A stretch of DNA of 64,000 bases from JAJDXW01 sp965202895 (lineage in GTDB: Bacteria > Pseudomonadota > Gammaproteobacteria > HK1), in the NCBI GenBank assembly GCA_965202895.1, contig OZ241901.1, positions 4,154,001-4,218,000 on the forward strand. Reading direction: 5' to 3'. Made by a program: the position numbers and the translations under genes. The notes beneath the pieces are model-generated. The model saw only the letters and a list, made by a program, of their open reading frames with translations. It searched no databases and was not told where the DNA came from. Of this stretch, positions 44,228 to 54,600 are shown in pieces. The stretch's first letter is position 1. Every line of letters starts with the position of its first letter.

Positions 44228-45604
44228 TCAGGCGTCGCCGGGGAGGGAGCGGATGCGATCTTCGAGATCCGGCGGCGAGTGGAATACGTTGGTCTTCTTT
44301 CCGGCCCGGCGCCGGTCCAGGAATCCCAGCTCCGCCAGCCGGAGGAGGTCCGCACGGGCGGTGGCGTAGGCGACGCCGTGGCTCGTTCGATGTTCCCGGA
44401 TGGTGTAGTCCGCCTCCGGATGCCGGATGGCGTGGGCGAGGAGACCGAGCTGGCGGTGGTTCAGGGCGGTCGCGCGTTTCAGTATCCGCTCGACTTCCCG
44501 GACCTGCTCGACCTTCCGCTCGACGTAGGCGTCGAGCTCGTCGAGCGCCCGCAGGATGATCCCGATCTGGTGCACGATGAAGTAGGTAAGGTCGTTCCCG
44601 TCGGTCTCGGTGTGGAGGAAGGCGCGGGCGTACCGGGCCGGAGCTTCCACGAGCCGGCGGCTGATCGAGATGAACTCGAACAGCCAGTAGTCGTGGCGGA
44701 GCATCGACCAGTAGAAGAGCGCCCGCGCCGTCCGCCCGTTCCCATCCTCGAAGGGATGCTCGTAGGCGAGCCAGAAATGGAGCACGACGGCCCGGATGAC
44801 GGGGTGCAGGAACCCGCCGCCGTCGCCCGAACCCCTGTTGGCGAAGCGGATCATGCGGTCCAGCCGGTCCGGTAACGCTTCCGCGGGCGGCGGGGTGTGG
44901 AGCACCCGCTGATCGCGGTGGTCGACCACCCGGACCCGCTCATCGCCGGGGCGCTGGATGCGGCCGGCCGCCTCCGGATCGTCGAGGGTGTCGGACGTGA
45001 GGGTGGCGTGCAGCCTCAGCACTTCCGCGAGGGTGAGAGGCTCACCCCTGGTCTCGCGAACCGCCTGCATTGCCTGGAAGTTGTTGAAGATCATGCGTTC
45101 GCTGCGATCCCTCGGACGCCGCCCGGCGCGGAGCATGTTCCTCGCCGCCGCCCGGGTCGTCGAGGCGCCTTCGAGCTGGCTGGAGGTGATCGCCTCCTCG
45201 ATCAGAGAATCGACGATGAACCGATCCCGGACGGCCGGGTTCGTCACCCGCTCGGAGACGCCGATCCGGCCCCGAAGCTGGCTGTCGATCCGGTGCAGGG
45301 CCTCCTGCACCGGATCCGGCAGCATGAAGGAAAAGGGCCTCCCTCCGGTGTCGAGTAGAGGTATCGACCGGTATTGGCTGCTCCGGGACAGCTTCACCCC
45401 CAGCCACCACTCCTCGTGGCTGAACCCCTCCGGGGGGTCGAGGCGGCGCAACCTGTCCCAGTGCAGGTAACGCCCTTCGACCGTTGGAGGGAATCCGTGG
45501 TTCAGTACGGCGCGGAGACGCTCGCCGTGCTCGGCGAGCAACACGTCGAGAGGCTTCGGGGCGAGGGGCGGCTTCACGGGTCGGGACCTCGGTACGTCCT
45601 CCAT
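44228..45604 (-). CDS. Fic family protein with N-terminal inhibitory motif and winged-helix C-terminus
   Basis: A 458-residue Fic-domain protein. The catalytic motif HPFEDGNGRTAR is canonical (about residues 283-294), so transfer of AMP or another nucleotide to a target is expected. An inhibitory (S/T)xxxE(G/N) motif, SSQLEGAS, occurs about 140 residues earlier in the same chain, as in class II Fic proteins that hold themselves inactive. The C-terminal 80 residues (YATARADLLRLAELGFLDRR) look like a winged helix. ATG at 45604 is preferred; TTG at 45655 would add 17 residues. Two inverted repeats lie just upstream. Confidence 0.9.
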   Translation of the reverse strand: MEDVPRSRPVKPPLAPKPLDVLLAEHGERLRAVLNHGFPPTVEGRYLHWDRLRRLDPPEGFSHEEWWLGVKLSRSSQYRSIPLLDTGGRPFSFMLPDPVQEALHRIDSQLRGRIGVSERVTNPAVRDRFIVDSLIEEAITSSQLEGASTTRAAARNMLRAGRRPRDRSERMIFNNFQAMQAVRETRGEPLTLAEVLRLHATLTSDTLDDPEAAGRIQRPGDERVRVVDHRDQRVLHTPPPAEALPDRLDRMIRFANRGSGDGGGFLHPVIRAVVLHFWLAYEHPFEDGNGRTARALFYWSMLRHDYWLFEFISISRRLVEAPARYARAFLHTETDGNDLTYFIVHQIGIILRALDELDAYVERKVEQVREVERILKRATALNHRQLGLLAHAIRHPEADYTIREHRTSHGVAYATARADLLRLAELGFLDRRRAGKKTNVFHSPPDLEDRIRSLPGDA

Positions 45605-45650
45605 CGAGACCGGCACGATTGCGATCGGCGCCGTGGATTTGCCGAAATAT

Positions 45651-45691
45651 ATCAATTCATGGAAATTGATGGATTCTGATACGAGTGTATC
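45651..45691. promoter_or_regulatory. Two inverted repeats upstream of fic
   Basis: ATCAATT, six bases, AATTGAT (45651-45670) and GATAC, four bases, GTATC (45678-45691) lie in an AT-rich island 47-87 bp upstream of the Fic start. They may be operators, perhaps bound by the winged-helix end of the Fic protein itself, as in some Fic autoregulators; this is inference. Confidence 0.35.
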
Positions 45692-45936
45692 GGTTTCGCA
45701 TCGTTCCGACGGGGTTGGCGCCCTCGCGGACCGAGGCCGCTCACACCGCAGGCAGTGATGATCTTCAATCGAATTTCATCAAAACGTGATGAACCGATGG
45801 ATCATGATACGAGAGCTCGGTCTCCTCCGGCCGCATGGGCGGGGGCGCCCCCGCTCGTGCGGTCGGGCCGAGGCCCGGACGAAGTCCCGTCTCCGCGCCT
45901 CGACGATCATGCGCCCTCGGCAGGCGTCGTTGCCGC

Positions 45937-48900
45937 TCAGAAGCGCACGTTCAGGCTCACCCCGCCGCCGAGCTCGCGGCTCCCACCGCTCGTTGCGTAG
46001 CTCACCCCGCCCTGGAGCGTGTACCGATCATCCTCCCCCCAGGTATGGGAGCCGTTCAGGCCCAGACGTAGCCACGTCGCCTCGGCCTTCGACTTCAGCT
46101 CCGTCTCCGACACCACGACCTTCCTCTCGTCCGAGAACTCGTGCTCCACGTCCACCGAGCCGAACACCCGGTTCCCCCGAGCCCCGTCCGGCGCCGTCTC
46201 GACCACCACCCCCGCGCGGCCCCTCAGGCTTCGCCCGTCCTCCAGGGAGACCCGCGTGCCCACCGCGTCCGTGAAGTCGTTCACCGAGACCCGGGAATGC
46301 GCCAGCCGCGCCCGCGGCGTGAGCACCACACGACCGGCCTCCACCCGCCGGCCCACTTCCATCCCCAACGCATGGCCGCGCCCCGAAACGTCCGTCTTCA
46401 ACACCCCGCGCCTCGCCGACCGGAGATCGGCCCCGTACCACGTCACCTCGGCCTGCACGTCCACGTACACGCCCGCATCCCCGGCCCAGGTCCCGGACAC
46501 CCCCACCCCGTTGCCGGACAGGTCGATCTCACCCCCGTTCGGCGCCTCCGCCGACCCCTGCCGATGATGGAAGGAGACGCCGAGCAGGCCGGCTTCGCCT
46601 ACCGTGGCGTCCACCCCCGCCTTCAGGCCGTGGCGGCGGTGGTCGTACTCCAACCCCGGCGTCGTCGACTCGTCCGCCTTCCACTTGCCGCGGAACGCCT
46701 CCACGCGAGCCCAGCCCGCTCCGTCCGCCGTCCGCGGCGCGGCCATCCGGTCCCGGAACTCCGGCAGGCGGTTCAGCCCCAGCAGCACCGACGGCAGCGC
46801 CTCGTACACCCGCATACGCGGCTCATGGTCCGCGAGCTCGGGCTTCAGCAGGATTTCATCGTCTGGCAGGTCGATACCGCCCGGAAACGCCCGCTTCCTG
46901 GCCGCGGCCCTCGTCGTCTCCTCCGGCTTTCGTTCGATCACCGCCACGAGCTCGCCCTCGGCGCTCGATACCCACCCTTCCACCTTGCCGTCCCGTCCGA
47001 CCGTCACCATCCCGCCCCGGAGGAAGCGCACCTGCTTCGCGACCGTGCCGTCGACCCTCACCTCACTGCCCGCACCGGCTACCTCGACGCGCCCCTCGAC
47101 CGTGCCGCCGACCCGCAACTCACTGCCCGCAGCGGCCACGTCGATGTTCCCCGCGACCGTGCTGCCAGGCTCCGTCGTGATCTTTGAAGGGCGGGCCCCC
47201 AAGTCGATGACGTCGCCGGTGATCCTGCCGGCCACGCTCACCACCAGGTCCCCGGCCTCGTTCCGGATTGCGACCCCCTCGATGCCCGTGATCCAGCCGG
47301 TGCTGCCCACCGTCACCGTGCCGCCCTTGTCGAAGCGCACCCGCCCGGCCCTGCCGTGCACCGTTACCGTGCTCGCGGCCAGACGCACGGTGCCCGTCAC
47401 CGTGCCACCGTCGGAGACGGTGACCGTGTGCTCGCCCGCCCCCAGGCCGAACACGTCCCCGGTGACCATGCCCGCCACGGTGAGGTCCAGATCGCCGGCC
47501 TCGCTGCGAAGCGCCTCGGTCCTGCCGCCGACTTCGACGCCCGTGAGCTTGCCGGTGTCGGCTACCGTGACCGTGGCGCCGCTGGTGTAGAGCAGCCGCC
47601 CGATGCTGCCCGCCACCGTCGGCAGGCCGGCGGGGTCGTGCACCGTGCCGGTGACCGCGCCGCCTTCCCTCAGGTTCAACGTCAGCGTGCCGCCGCTCGG
47701 CGCGTGCAGGTCGCCCGCCACCCGTCCCGCCACGGTGAGGTCCAGATTGCCGGACTCGCTGCGGATGGCTTCGGTCTTGCCGTCCGCCTCGACGCCGGTG
47801 AGCGCGCCGGTCGCGGCCACCGTAACCGTCCCGCCGCTGGTGTAGAGCAGCCGCCCGATACTCCCCACCACCGTCGACAGGCCGACCGGGTCGCGCACCG
47901 TGCCGGTGACCGCGCCGCCTTCCATCACGTTCAACGTCAGGGCGCCGCCGCCCTGGACCTGGACGTCGCCCTCCACCGTTCCGGCCACCGTCGCATGGAG
48001 GTCGCCCGCGCCGTCGGAGAGCACACCCACGCCCGAGGCCGCGCCGATGCGCCCGGTCCTGCCGACGGTGAGCCGCCCGCCGTCAATCATGTGCACGCCC
48101 GCGCCCGCGCCGGTTCCGCCCGTCACCTGTCCGTTCACGGTCACGCTCTGGGCGCGGAGGTCTCCCTCCCCCGCCCCGCCGCCGCGGACGTAGATCCCGT
48201 TCGCGCCGCCCGTCACGCGCGCGCCCTCGGCCACGGACACCGCGATGGCGCCATTGCGCTCATGCGGGACCGCGTAGAGCGCCTCCACGCCGTTGCCCTC
48301 GGCGTCAATGGCGCCGCCCGTCACGTCCACCTGGACGTCGCCGGCGTTGTAGCTCGCCGCGCGCTGCCGCACCCCGTCCTTCCAGTCGTCCGTGTAGGCG
48401 GCGCCGGGCAGGGCGGCCAGCGCCGTTTCCAGTCCGCTGCCCGTCAAGGCGGCTTCCAGCACCGTCCGCTCGGCCGCCGAGAGCTTCTCCTGCTCCGCCA
48501 GCGCCGCCTGCTGCTGCTCCGTTCGACTCGCCGCGGCGATGGCGAGGATCGCCGGGTCGCGGTCGCCCTGGCGGATGAAGGTCGCCATCCCGGTGTGGGA
48601 CAGCGCCACGGCGCGGACGCCGGCGCGGGAAAGGCCCAGGATCTCCTCGGCCGCCCGGTTCGCCGCCCTGGCGGCGTCCGGCTCGGCGATGCGCTTCCTC
48701 ATGAGATTCCGCGCTTCCGCCTTCCAATCGTCGTCGTAGGCGGCGGGGAGCGCCGCGAGCGCGGTATCGAGCGCGTCGGAATCCTCCGCCGTGACGGCGT
48801 CGAAGACGGCCTGCTCGGCGGCCGACAGCGTCTCGTCGGCGCCCGCGATCCGGGCCCTGATGAAGGCGTCCATCACCGGGGCGCCGACCGTGACCGTTCC

Positions 48901-50466
48901 GCTCGAGGTGACGGCGATCATCGCTTCGGTCCGGGCGGCGTCGTCCGCCGTCTGCGCACCGGCGCCCATCGTGTGGCCGCTGGACCGGGCGGCCAAGGCG
49001 ACGACGCCGGCGTACCGCGCCTCCGCCGCGCCCTCGTGCGTGACGACGACGCGCCCCGCCGCGCCCGCGTCGTTCGTCGTCCGCGCCTCGATTCCGACAG
49101 CGAACGGCGCCTCGATCGACGTCTCCGCGCCCGTCGTCACGCGGACGGAGCCGCGGCCCGCCTGGAGGCCGAGTATCCCCGCCGCGTTCAGCCCCTCCAC
49201 GGCGATGGCGCGGTCGCCCGCCGCCTCGATGGTGATCGCCGCCGTGCTGACGGCGTAGCGTATATTGCCGACGACGCCGTAGCTCTCGTCGCCGGTCGTG
49301 GAGATGGCGACGTCTTCCAGATCGACGTCGACGCTGCCCGTGCCGAGGCTCAGGGCGAAGACGCCGTAGCTCCTGTAGCCCGTCGTAGAGACGGCGACGC
49401 CGTCCGCGTCGATCGAGAGCGCCGACGCGCTGGCGTTGCGGTCGATATAGCCGAGGATGCCGTAGGATCTCGCGCCCGTCGTCTTGACCGAGCCGCGCAC
49501 TATGTCGATGTCGAGCAGCGGCGAGCCCGAGTTGTTTCTGAGCCAGCCCATGAAGCCGTAGGAGCTCGTGTTCGCCGTCGAGATGACGGCGTCGGTCAGA
49601 TCGGCGTCGATTCCGGCCAGGCCGTTTTGCGTGATGAGAACGCCGTGGGCGTTTACGCCCGTCGTGGAAAGGGCGGCGCCGTCCGTTACGCCGACGGTGA
49701 TCGCCCCTGTGCCCGTCTGCGAGAACCTGTACGCCCTGACGGCGTGCGCGTTCTGGCCCGCCGTCGCGACGGAGCCGCCCGCCACGTTGACCGAGAGCGG
49801 CGCCGTGCTCGCAGCGGTGGTGAGCGAGCCGAAGACGCCGTAGCCTCTGAGGCCCATAGTCGAGACGCGGGTGTTTTTCGTGTCGATGGAGATCGCCGCC
49901 CCGACCGCCGCCCCGGTGCCGTCGTTGACGGTGGCGTAGATGCCATAGGCGTCCGGCCCCACCGTTGTGACGGAGCCGCCCGTCACGTCGATGTCGATGC
50001 CCGTTCCGCTCGTGCCCCGGTGCTGGGCAGAGACGCCGTTATCGAGCTGGCCCTGCGTGGAGACGTCGACGTTCGTCAGATCGATGTCGATTGCGCCCGC
50101 GGCCTCGTGGCGGGCACGGACGCCGTAGGCGTCCGCCGCCGCGATGGAGCCGCCCGTCACGTCGATGTCGATGTTGCCCGTGCCCGTATGCTCGGCCCAG
50201 ATGCCTTCGTCGGCGGGATTCGTCGTCGAGATGGCGGGGTTCGCGAGGTCGATATCGATGTCGGCCGTGCCGGTTTGCGTGCAGCGAATCCAGTCGTTCG
50301 CCCCCGGCGTGTTGCTGCACACGGCGGCGGCCCGCACCTCCGCCGCGCCGAGCAGGAAGGCCAGCCCGAAAAGCAGCGCGCCGATTCGCGCCCGCGCGCT
50401 CATGAGGCGCTCCCTGGCGGCCGTGCGGGGGGGGGGGGAAGCGAGACGAATGGTCGGGCGTTTCAT
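45937..50466 (-). CDS. Autotransporter, copy 1, with poly-C tract near the start
   Basis: A 1509-residue type V autotransporter. The start MKRPTIRLAS follows GGAGGAAAGAAGCCC, an excellent site. A run of twelve C residues codes PPP, and a second ATG (MSARARIG) 21 codons later begins a normal signal peptide (GALLFGLAFLLGAA). The passenger is repetitive and rich in Thr, Gly and Asp (IDIDVTGGSV blocks), then a helical mid-section (LSRAGVRAVALSHTG), a stem with GSIGRLLYTSGATVTVADTG in two copies, and a C-terminal beta-barrel of about 250 residues ending VSLNVRF, with the terminal Phe required by the BAM complex. Paralogue of the gene at 51.7-56.6 kb. Confidence 0.9.
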   Translation of the reverse strand: MKRPTIRLASPPPRTAARERLMSARARIGALLFGLAFLLGAAEVRAAAVCSNTPGANDWIRCTQTGTADIDIDLANPAISTTNPADEGIWAEHTGTGNIDIDVTGGSIAAADAYGVRARHEAAGAIDIDLTNVDVSTQGQLDNGVSAQHRGTSGTGIDIDVTGGSVTTVGPDAYGIYATVNDGTGAAVGAAISIDTKNTRVSTMGLRGYGVFGSLTTAASTAPLSVNVAGGSVATAGQNAHAVRAYRFSQTGTGAITVGVTDGAALSTTGVNAHGVLITQNGLAGIDADLTDAVISTANTSSYGFMGWLRNNSGSPLLDIDIVRGSVKTTGARSYGILGYIDRNASASALSIDADGVAVSTTGYRSYGVFALSLGTGSVDVDLEDVAISTTGDESYGVVGNIRYAVSTAAITIEAAGDRAIAVEGLNAAGILGLQAGRGSVRVTTGAETSIEAPFAVGIEARTTNDAGAAGRVVVTHEGAAEARYAGVVALAARSSGHTMGAGAQTADDAARTEAMIAVTSSGTVTVGAPVMDAFIRARIAGADETLSAAEQAVFDAVTAEDSDALDTALAALPAAYDDDWKAEARNLMRKRIAEPDAARAANRAAEEILGLSRAGVRAVALSHTGMATFIRQGDRDPAILAIAAASRTEQQQAALAEQEKLSAAERTVLEAALTGSGLETALAALPGAAYTDDWKDGVRQRAASYNAGDVQVDVTGGAIDAEGNGVEALYAVPHERNGAIAVSVAEGARVTGGANGIYVRGGGAGEGDLRAQSVTVNGQVTGGTGAGAGVHMIDGGRLTVGRTGRIGAASGVGVLSDGAGDLHATVAGTVEGDVQVQGGGALTLNVMEGGAVTGTVRDPVGLSTVVGSIGRLLYTSGGTVTVAATGALTGVEADGKTEAIRSESGNLDLTVAGRVAGDLHAPSGGTLTLNLREGGAVTGTVHDPAGLPTVAGSIGRLLYTSGATVTVADTGKLTGVEVGGRTEALRSEAGDLDLTVAGMVTGDVFGLGAGEHTVTVSDGGTVTGTVRLAASTVTVHGRAGRVRFDKGGTVTVGSTGWITGIEGVAIRNEAGDLVVSVAGRITGDVIDLGARPSKITTEPGSTVAGNIDVAAAGSELRVGGTVEGRVEVAGAGSEVRVDGTVAKQVRFLRGGMVTVGRDGKVEGWVSSAEGELVAVIERKPEETTRAAARKRAFPGGIDLPDDEILLKPELADHEPRMRVYEALPSVLLGLNRLPEFRDRMAAPRTADGAGWARVEAFRGKWKADESTTPGLEYDHRRHGLKAGVDATVGEAGLLGVSFHHRQGSAEAPNGGEIDLSGNGVGVSGTWAGDAGVYVDVQAEVTWYGADLRSARRGVLKTDVSGRGHALGMEVGRRVEAGRVVLTPRARLAHSRVSVNDFTDAVGTRVSLEDGRSLRGRAGVVVETAPDGARGNRVFGSVDVEHEFSDERKVVVSETELKSKAEATWLRLGLNGSHTWGEDDRYTLQGGVSYATSGGSRELGGGVSLNVRF
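50427..50438 (+). repeat. Poly-G tract (12), poly-C in the autotransporter 1 coding strand
   Basis: An uninterrupted run of twelve G residues inside codons 10-14 of autotransporter 1. It lies between two possible starts, each with its own ribosome site. Runs this long are prone to slipped-strand mispairing, so the reading frame from the upstream start may vary. Confidence 0.75.
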
Positions 50467-50689
50467 GGGCTTCTTTCCTCCAACCGAAGGCGATTCTTCA
50501 GGGCGGCGGGAGTCCCGGCCTCGCTTCGCCCGGCAAGCTCGGTTCGGGCGCCGCGAGACGGAAACCAAACGCACGGGCCGCATTGTCGGGACGCTTCGGT
50601 GGCGGGCGCTCCCGAACGGCGGCTTCGAGGCGGATTCCATGCGATTGTGGCAGGTTCCGGTTTCAGTGTTCAATCTTCAGTCTTGTCGA

Positions 50690-50957
50690 GGCATGTGCGC
50701 TGTGGGGTTTTCGCCGGGCACGCCTCTCGCGAACGCTCTTGGGCACGGCGTCCTGGGAACGCGGGCGTCCCGCCCGCATTGATCGGTGGCGGCCTCGCCA
50801 TCCCATTTGCGGGCGGGACGCCCGCGTCTGGAAGACGCGCCGTTCCCAGGACGCCGTGCCCGCGCAAGTGGCTCCGTGGGGTGAAATCCGCCAGCAACCC
50901 TCTCGAACCGACCTCGAACCACGGAAGGACGCCGTCTCCGTAACCTGAAGGGAGGGC
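50690..50957 (-). repeat. Dispersed repeat, full inverted copy between the autotransporters
   Basis: In reverse orientation this copy matches 5635-5880: GAGGCATGTGCGCTGTGGGG, GGGCACGGCGTCCTGGGAAC, a loop similar to that at 5.7 kb, and the reverse complement arm, then GTGGGGTGAAATCCGCCAGC. One arm carries an insertion of about 15 bases (TCTGGAAGACGCGCC). In the hairpin core TTGTGT of the 5.7 kb copy is replaced by GGGCGT on both arms, i.e. with compensating changes. Confidence 0.8.
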
Positions 50958-51009
50958 GTGAATCCAACGAGAAGTGAGCCTGTAGCGCGGGGTCCGGGAT
51001 CATCGGAGG

Positions 51010-51430
51010 ATGATCGCGACGCTACGGACCGAGCGGATCCGGACGCTGGACCAGGTGCGCGCCTTCGTCGAGGGCAGCGACGCGGTGGACCACCCCCGTT
51101 TCCACGGGGGCGGGCTTCACGGGGGCCGACCGGGGGTCGGTCTACGAGTGCGTGCGCCGGGCGCTGGTGCGGTTGGATGACGGGCGGCTCGGCAAGTCGG
51201 ACAAGGGGCTGGTCAGGCGCTACGCGGCGAAGGTGCCGGGGCGGTCGAGGGCGCAACCGACCGGGCTGATCGGTCGGCATCGGGAGACCGGGCGCATCGA
51301 GGACCGGCGCGGTGGTGCGCCGGCGCGTCCCTTCGAGCGGCGCTGCACGCGGGCCGGCCGCCGCCCACCTGCCTTCCGGGGCCGGGCATCTTCGGGAGCC
51401 GTTCCCGGAACGGTCCCATCCCGTCGAAGG
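51010..51430 (+). pseudogene. Remnant of an integrase/transposase-like gene
   Basis: The reading starts MIATLRTERIRTLDQVRAFV and, after a shift near 51100 (extra CCCCCGTTTCCACGGG), continues SVYECVRRALVRLDDGRLG, KSDKGLVRRYAAKVPGRSRA and LIGRHRETGRIEDRRG, then APARPFERR. I recall this as the helix-turn-helix N-terminus of a DDE-type integrase of proteobacteria; the catalytic part is gone. The rest of the gap to 51687 has no gene that I recognise. Confidence 0.55.
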
Positions 51431-51687
51431 AGGGCCCGCGGACCGGTCCGGAGCCAGACCCTGCCCCCGTATCGGACGGGAGGCGGACCGGAGGGCAGCG
51501 CTTCGACCACGGCGACCTCCCCTGGGCAGCGTGTACCGCTTACGGTCGTGGCCGGAAGCGGCGCCCGTAGCCAGCTCGCGCTCGACGTGATCTTTCCGGC
51601 CCCGAGCGGGCTTCCGCCACCGTACCTCTTGCAAGCCGGCCCGGCACTCCGCGCCGCCCGTTTCCGGGCGGGGCCGCGCCGCTTCGT

Positions 51688-54600
51688 TCAGAAGCGCACG
51701 TTCAGGCTCACCCCGCCGCCGAGCTCGCGGCTCCCGCCGCTCGTCGCGTAGCTCATCCCGCCCTGCACCGTGTACCGCCCGTCGTCCCAGGTATGGGAGC
51801 CGTTCAGGCCCAGACGTAGCCACATCGCCTCGGCCTTCGACTTCAGCTCCGTCCCCGACACTACGACCTTCCTCTCGTCCGAGAACTCGTGCTCCACGTC
51901 CACCGAGCCGAACACCCGGTTCCCCCGAGCCCCGTCCGGCGCCGTCTCGACCACCACCCCCGCGCGGCCCTTCAGGCTTCGCCCGTCCTCCAGGGAGACC
52001 CGCGTGCCCACCGCGTCCGTGAAGTCGTCCACCGAGACCCGGGAATGCGCCAGCCGCGCCCGCGGCGTGAGCACCACACGACCGCCCTCCACCCGCCGGC
52101 CCACTTCCATCCCCAACGCATGGCCGAGCCCCGAAACGTCCGTCTTCAACACCCCGCGACTCGCCGACCGGAGATCGGCCCCGTACCACGTCACCTCGGC
52201 CTGCACGTCCACGTACACGCCCATATCCCCGGCCCAGGTCCCGGACACCCCCACCCCGTTGCCGGACAGGTCGATCTCACCCCCGTTCGGCGCCTCCGCC
52301 GACCCCTGCCGATGATGGAAGGAGACGCCGAGCAGGCCGGCTTCGCCCACCGCGGCGTCCACCCCCGCCTTCAGGCCGTGGCGGCGATGGTCGTACTCCA
52401 ACCCCTCCGTCGTCGACTCGTCCGCCTTCCACTTGCCGCGGAAGGTCTCCACGCGAGCCCAGCCTCCGTTCGCCGTCCGCGGCGCGGCCATCCGCTCCCG
52501 GAAATCCGGCAGGCGGTTCAGCCCCAGCAGCACCGAGGGCAGCGCCTCGTACACCCCCCGCCCGAATTCGGGTTCGGGCTTCACCTGGATGGTCCGCTCG
52601 TCGATACCGCCCGGACCGTTCGGGAACGCCCGCCCCACGGCCGCGGCCCTCGTCGTCTCCTCCGGCCTTCGTTCGACCACCGCCATGAGCACGCCCTCGT
52701 CCCTCGATACCCCTCCTTCCACCTTGCCGTCCGGTCCGACCGTCACCATCCCGCCCCGGCGGAACCGGATGCGCCCCGCGACCGTGCCGTCGACCCTCAC
52801 CTCACTGCCCGCACCGGCTACATCGATGTCTCCTCCGACCCTGCCGGCCACGCTCACCATCAGGTCCCCGGCCTCGTTCTTGATGGCCTCGGTCCGGCCG
52901 TCGTCCTCGATGCCCGTGATCCAGCCGGTGCTGCCCACCGTCACCATGCCGCCCTTGTCGAAGCGCACCCGCCCGGCCCTGCCGTGCACCGTGACCGTGC
53001 TCGCGGCCAGATGCACGGTGCCCGTCACCGTGCCGCCGTTGGAGACGGTGACCGTGTGCTCGCCCGCGCCCAGGCCGAACACGTCCCCGGTGACCATGCC
53101 CGCCACGGTGAGGTCCAGATCGCCCGCTTCGCTGTGCAACGCTTCGGCCTCGCCCTCGACGCCCGTGAGCTTGCCGGTGTCGGCTACCGTGACCGTGGCG
53201 CCGTTGGTGTAGAGCAGCCGCCCGATGCTGCCCACCACCGTCGGCAGGCCGACCGGGTCGTGCACCGTACCGGTGACCGCGCCGCCTTCCCTCAGATTCA
53301 ACGTCAGCGTGCCGCCGCGCGGCGCGCGCAGGTCGCCCGCCACCATGCCCGCAACCGTCACGTCCAGATCGCCCGCTTCGCTGCGCAACGCTTCGGCCTC
53401 GCCCTCGACGCCCGTGAGCTTGCCGGTGTCGGCTACCGTGACCGTGGCGCCGTTGGTGTAGAGCAGCCGCCCGATGCTGCCCACCACCGTCGGCAGGCCG
53501 ACCGGGTCGCGCACCGTGCCGGTGACCGCGCCGCCTTCCCTCAGATTCAACGTCAGCGTGCCGCCGCGCGGCGCGCGCAGGTCGCCCGCCACCATGCCCG
53601 CAACCGTCACGTCCAGATCGCCCGCTTCGCTGCGCAACGCTTCGGCCTCGCCCTCGACGCCCGTGAGCTTGCCGGTGTCGGCTACCGTGACCGTGGCGCC
53701 GTTGGTGTAGAGCAGCCGCCCGATACTGCCCACCACCGTCGGCAGGCCGACCGGGTCGCGCACCGTGCCGGTGACCGCGCCGCCTTCCCTCAGATTCAAC
53801 GTCAGCGTGCCGCCGCGCGGCGCGCGCAGGTCGCCCGCCACCATGCCCGCAACCGTCACGTCCAGGTCCCCGGTCTCGCTGCGCAACGCCTCGGTCTTGC
53901 CCTCGACCTCCACGCCGGTGAGCGCGCCGGTGTCGGCCACCGTGACCGTGGCGCCGTTGGTGTAGAGCAGCCGCCCGATGCTGCCCACCACCGTCGGCAG
54001 GCCGACCGGGTCGCGCACCGTGCCGGTGACCGCGCCGCCTTCCCTCACGTTCAACGTCAGGGCGCCGCCGCCCTGGACCTGGACGTCGCCCTCCACCGTT
54101 CCGGCCACCGTCGCGTGGAGGTCGCCCGCACCTTCGGAGAGCACGCCCACGCCCGAGGTCGCGCCAATGCGCCCGGTCCTGCCGACGGTAAGCCGCCCGC
54201 CGTCGATCATGCGCACGCCCGCGCCGGTTCCGCCCGTCACCCGTCCGTCCACGGTCACGCTCTGGGCGCGGAGGTCTCCCTCCCCGGCGCCCGCGCCGCG
54301 CACGTAGAGGCCGTTCGCGCCGCCCGTCACGCGCGCGCCCTCGGCCACCGTCACCGCGATGGCGCCGTTGCGGTCGTGCGGGACGGCGTAGAGCGCCTCC
54401 ACGCCGTTGCCCTCGGCGGCGATGGCGCCGCCCGTCACGTCCACATGAATGTCGCCGGCGTTGTAGGTCGCCGCGTGCTGGCGGACAGTGTCTTTCCACG
54501 CCGTCGTGTAAGTGGCGCCGGTCAGGGCGGTCAGTGCCGTCTCCAGTTCGCTGCCCGCGCCCTTCGTCAAGACGGCTTCCAGCGCCGTGCGCTCCGCGGC

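Noticed and set aside
47356..50943. Plus-strand frame of 1195 codons opposite autotransporter 1
   Set aside because: Low-complexity Arg/Ala/His shadow of a repetitive gene on the other strand; no start site or family match.
53160..54060. Tandem repeats in autotransporter 2 as an assembly artefact
   Set aside because: Units differ at several positions and by one 6-bp insertion, and the paralogue has its own copies, so they look real, though copy number should be verified.
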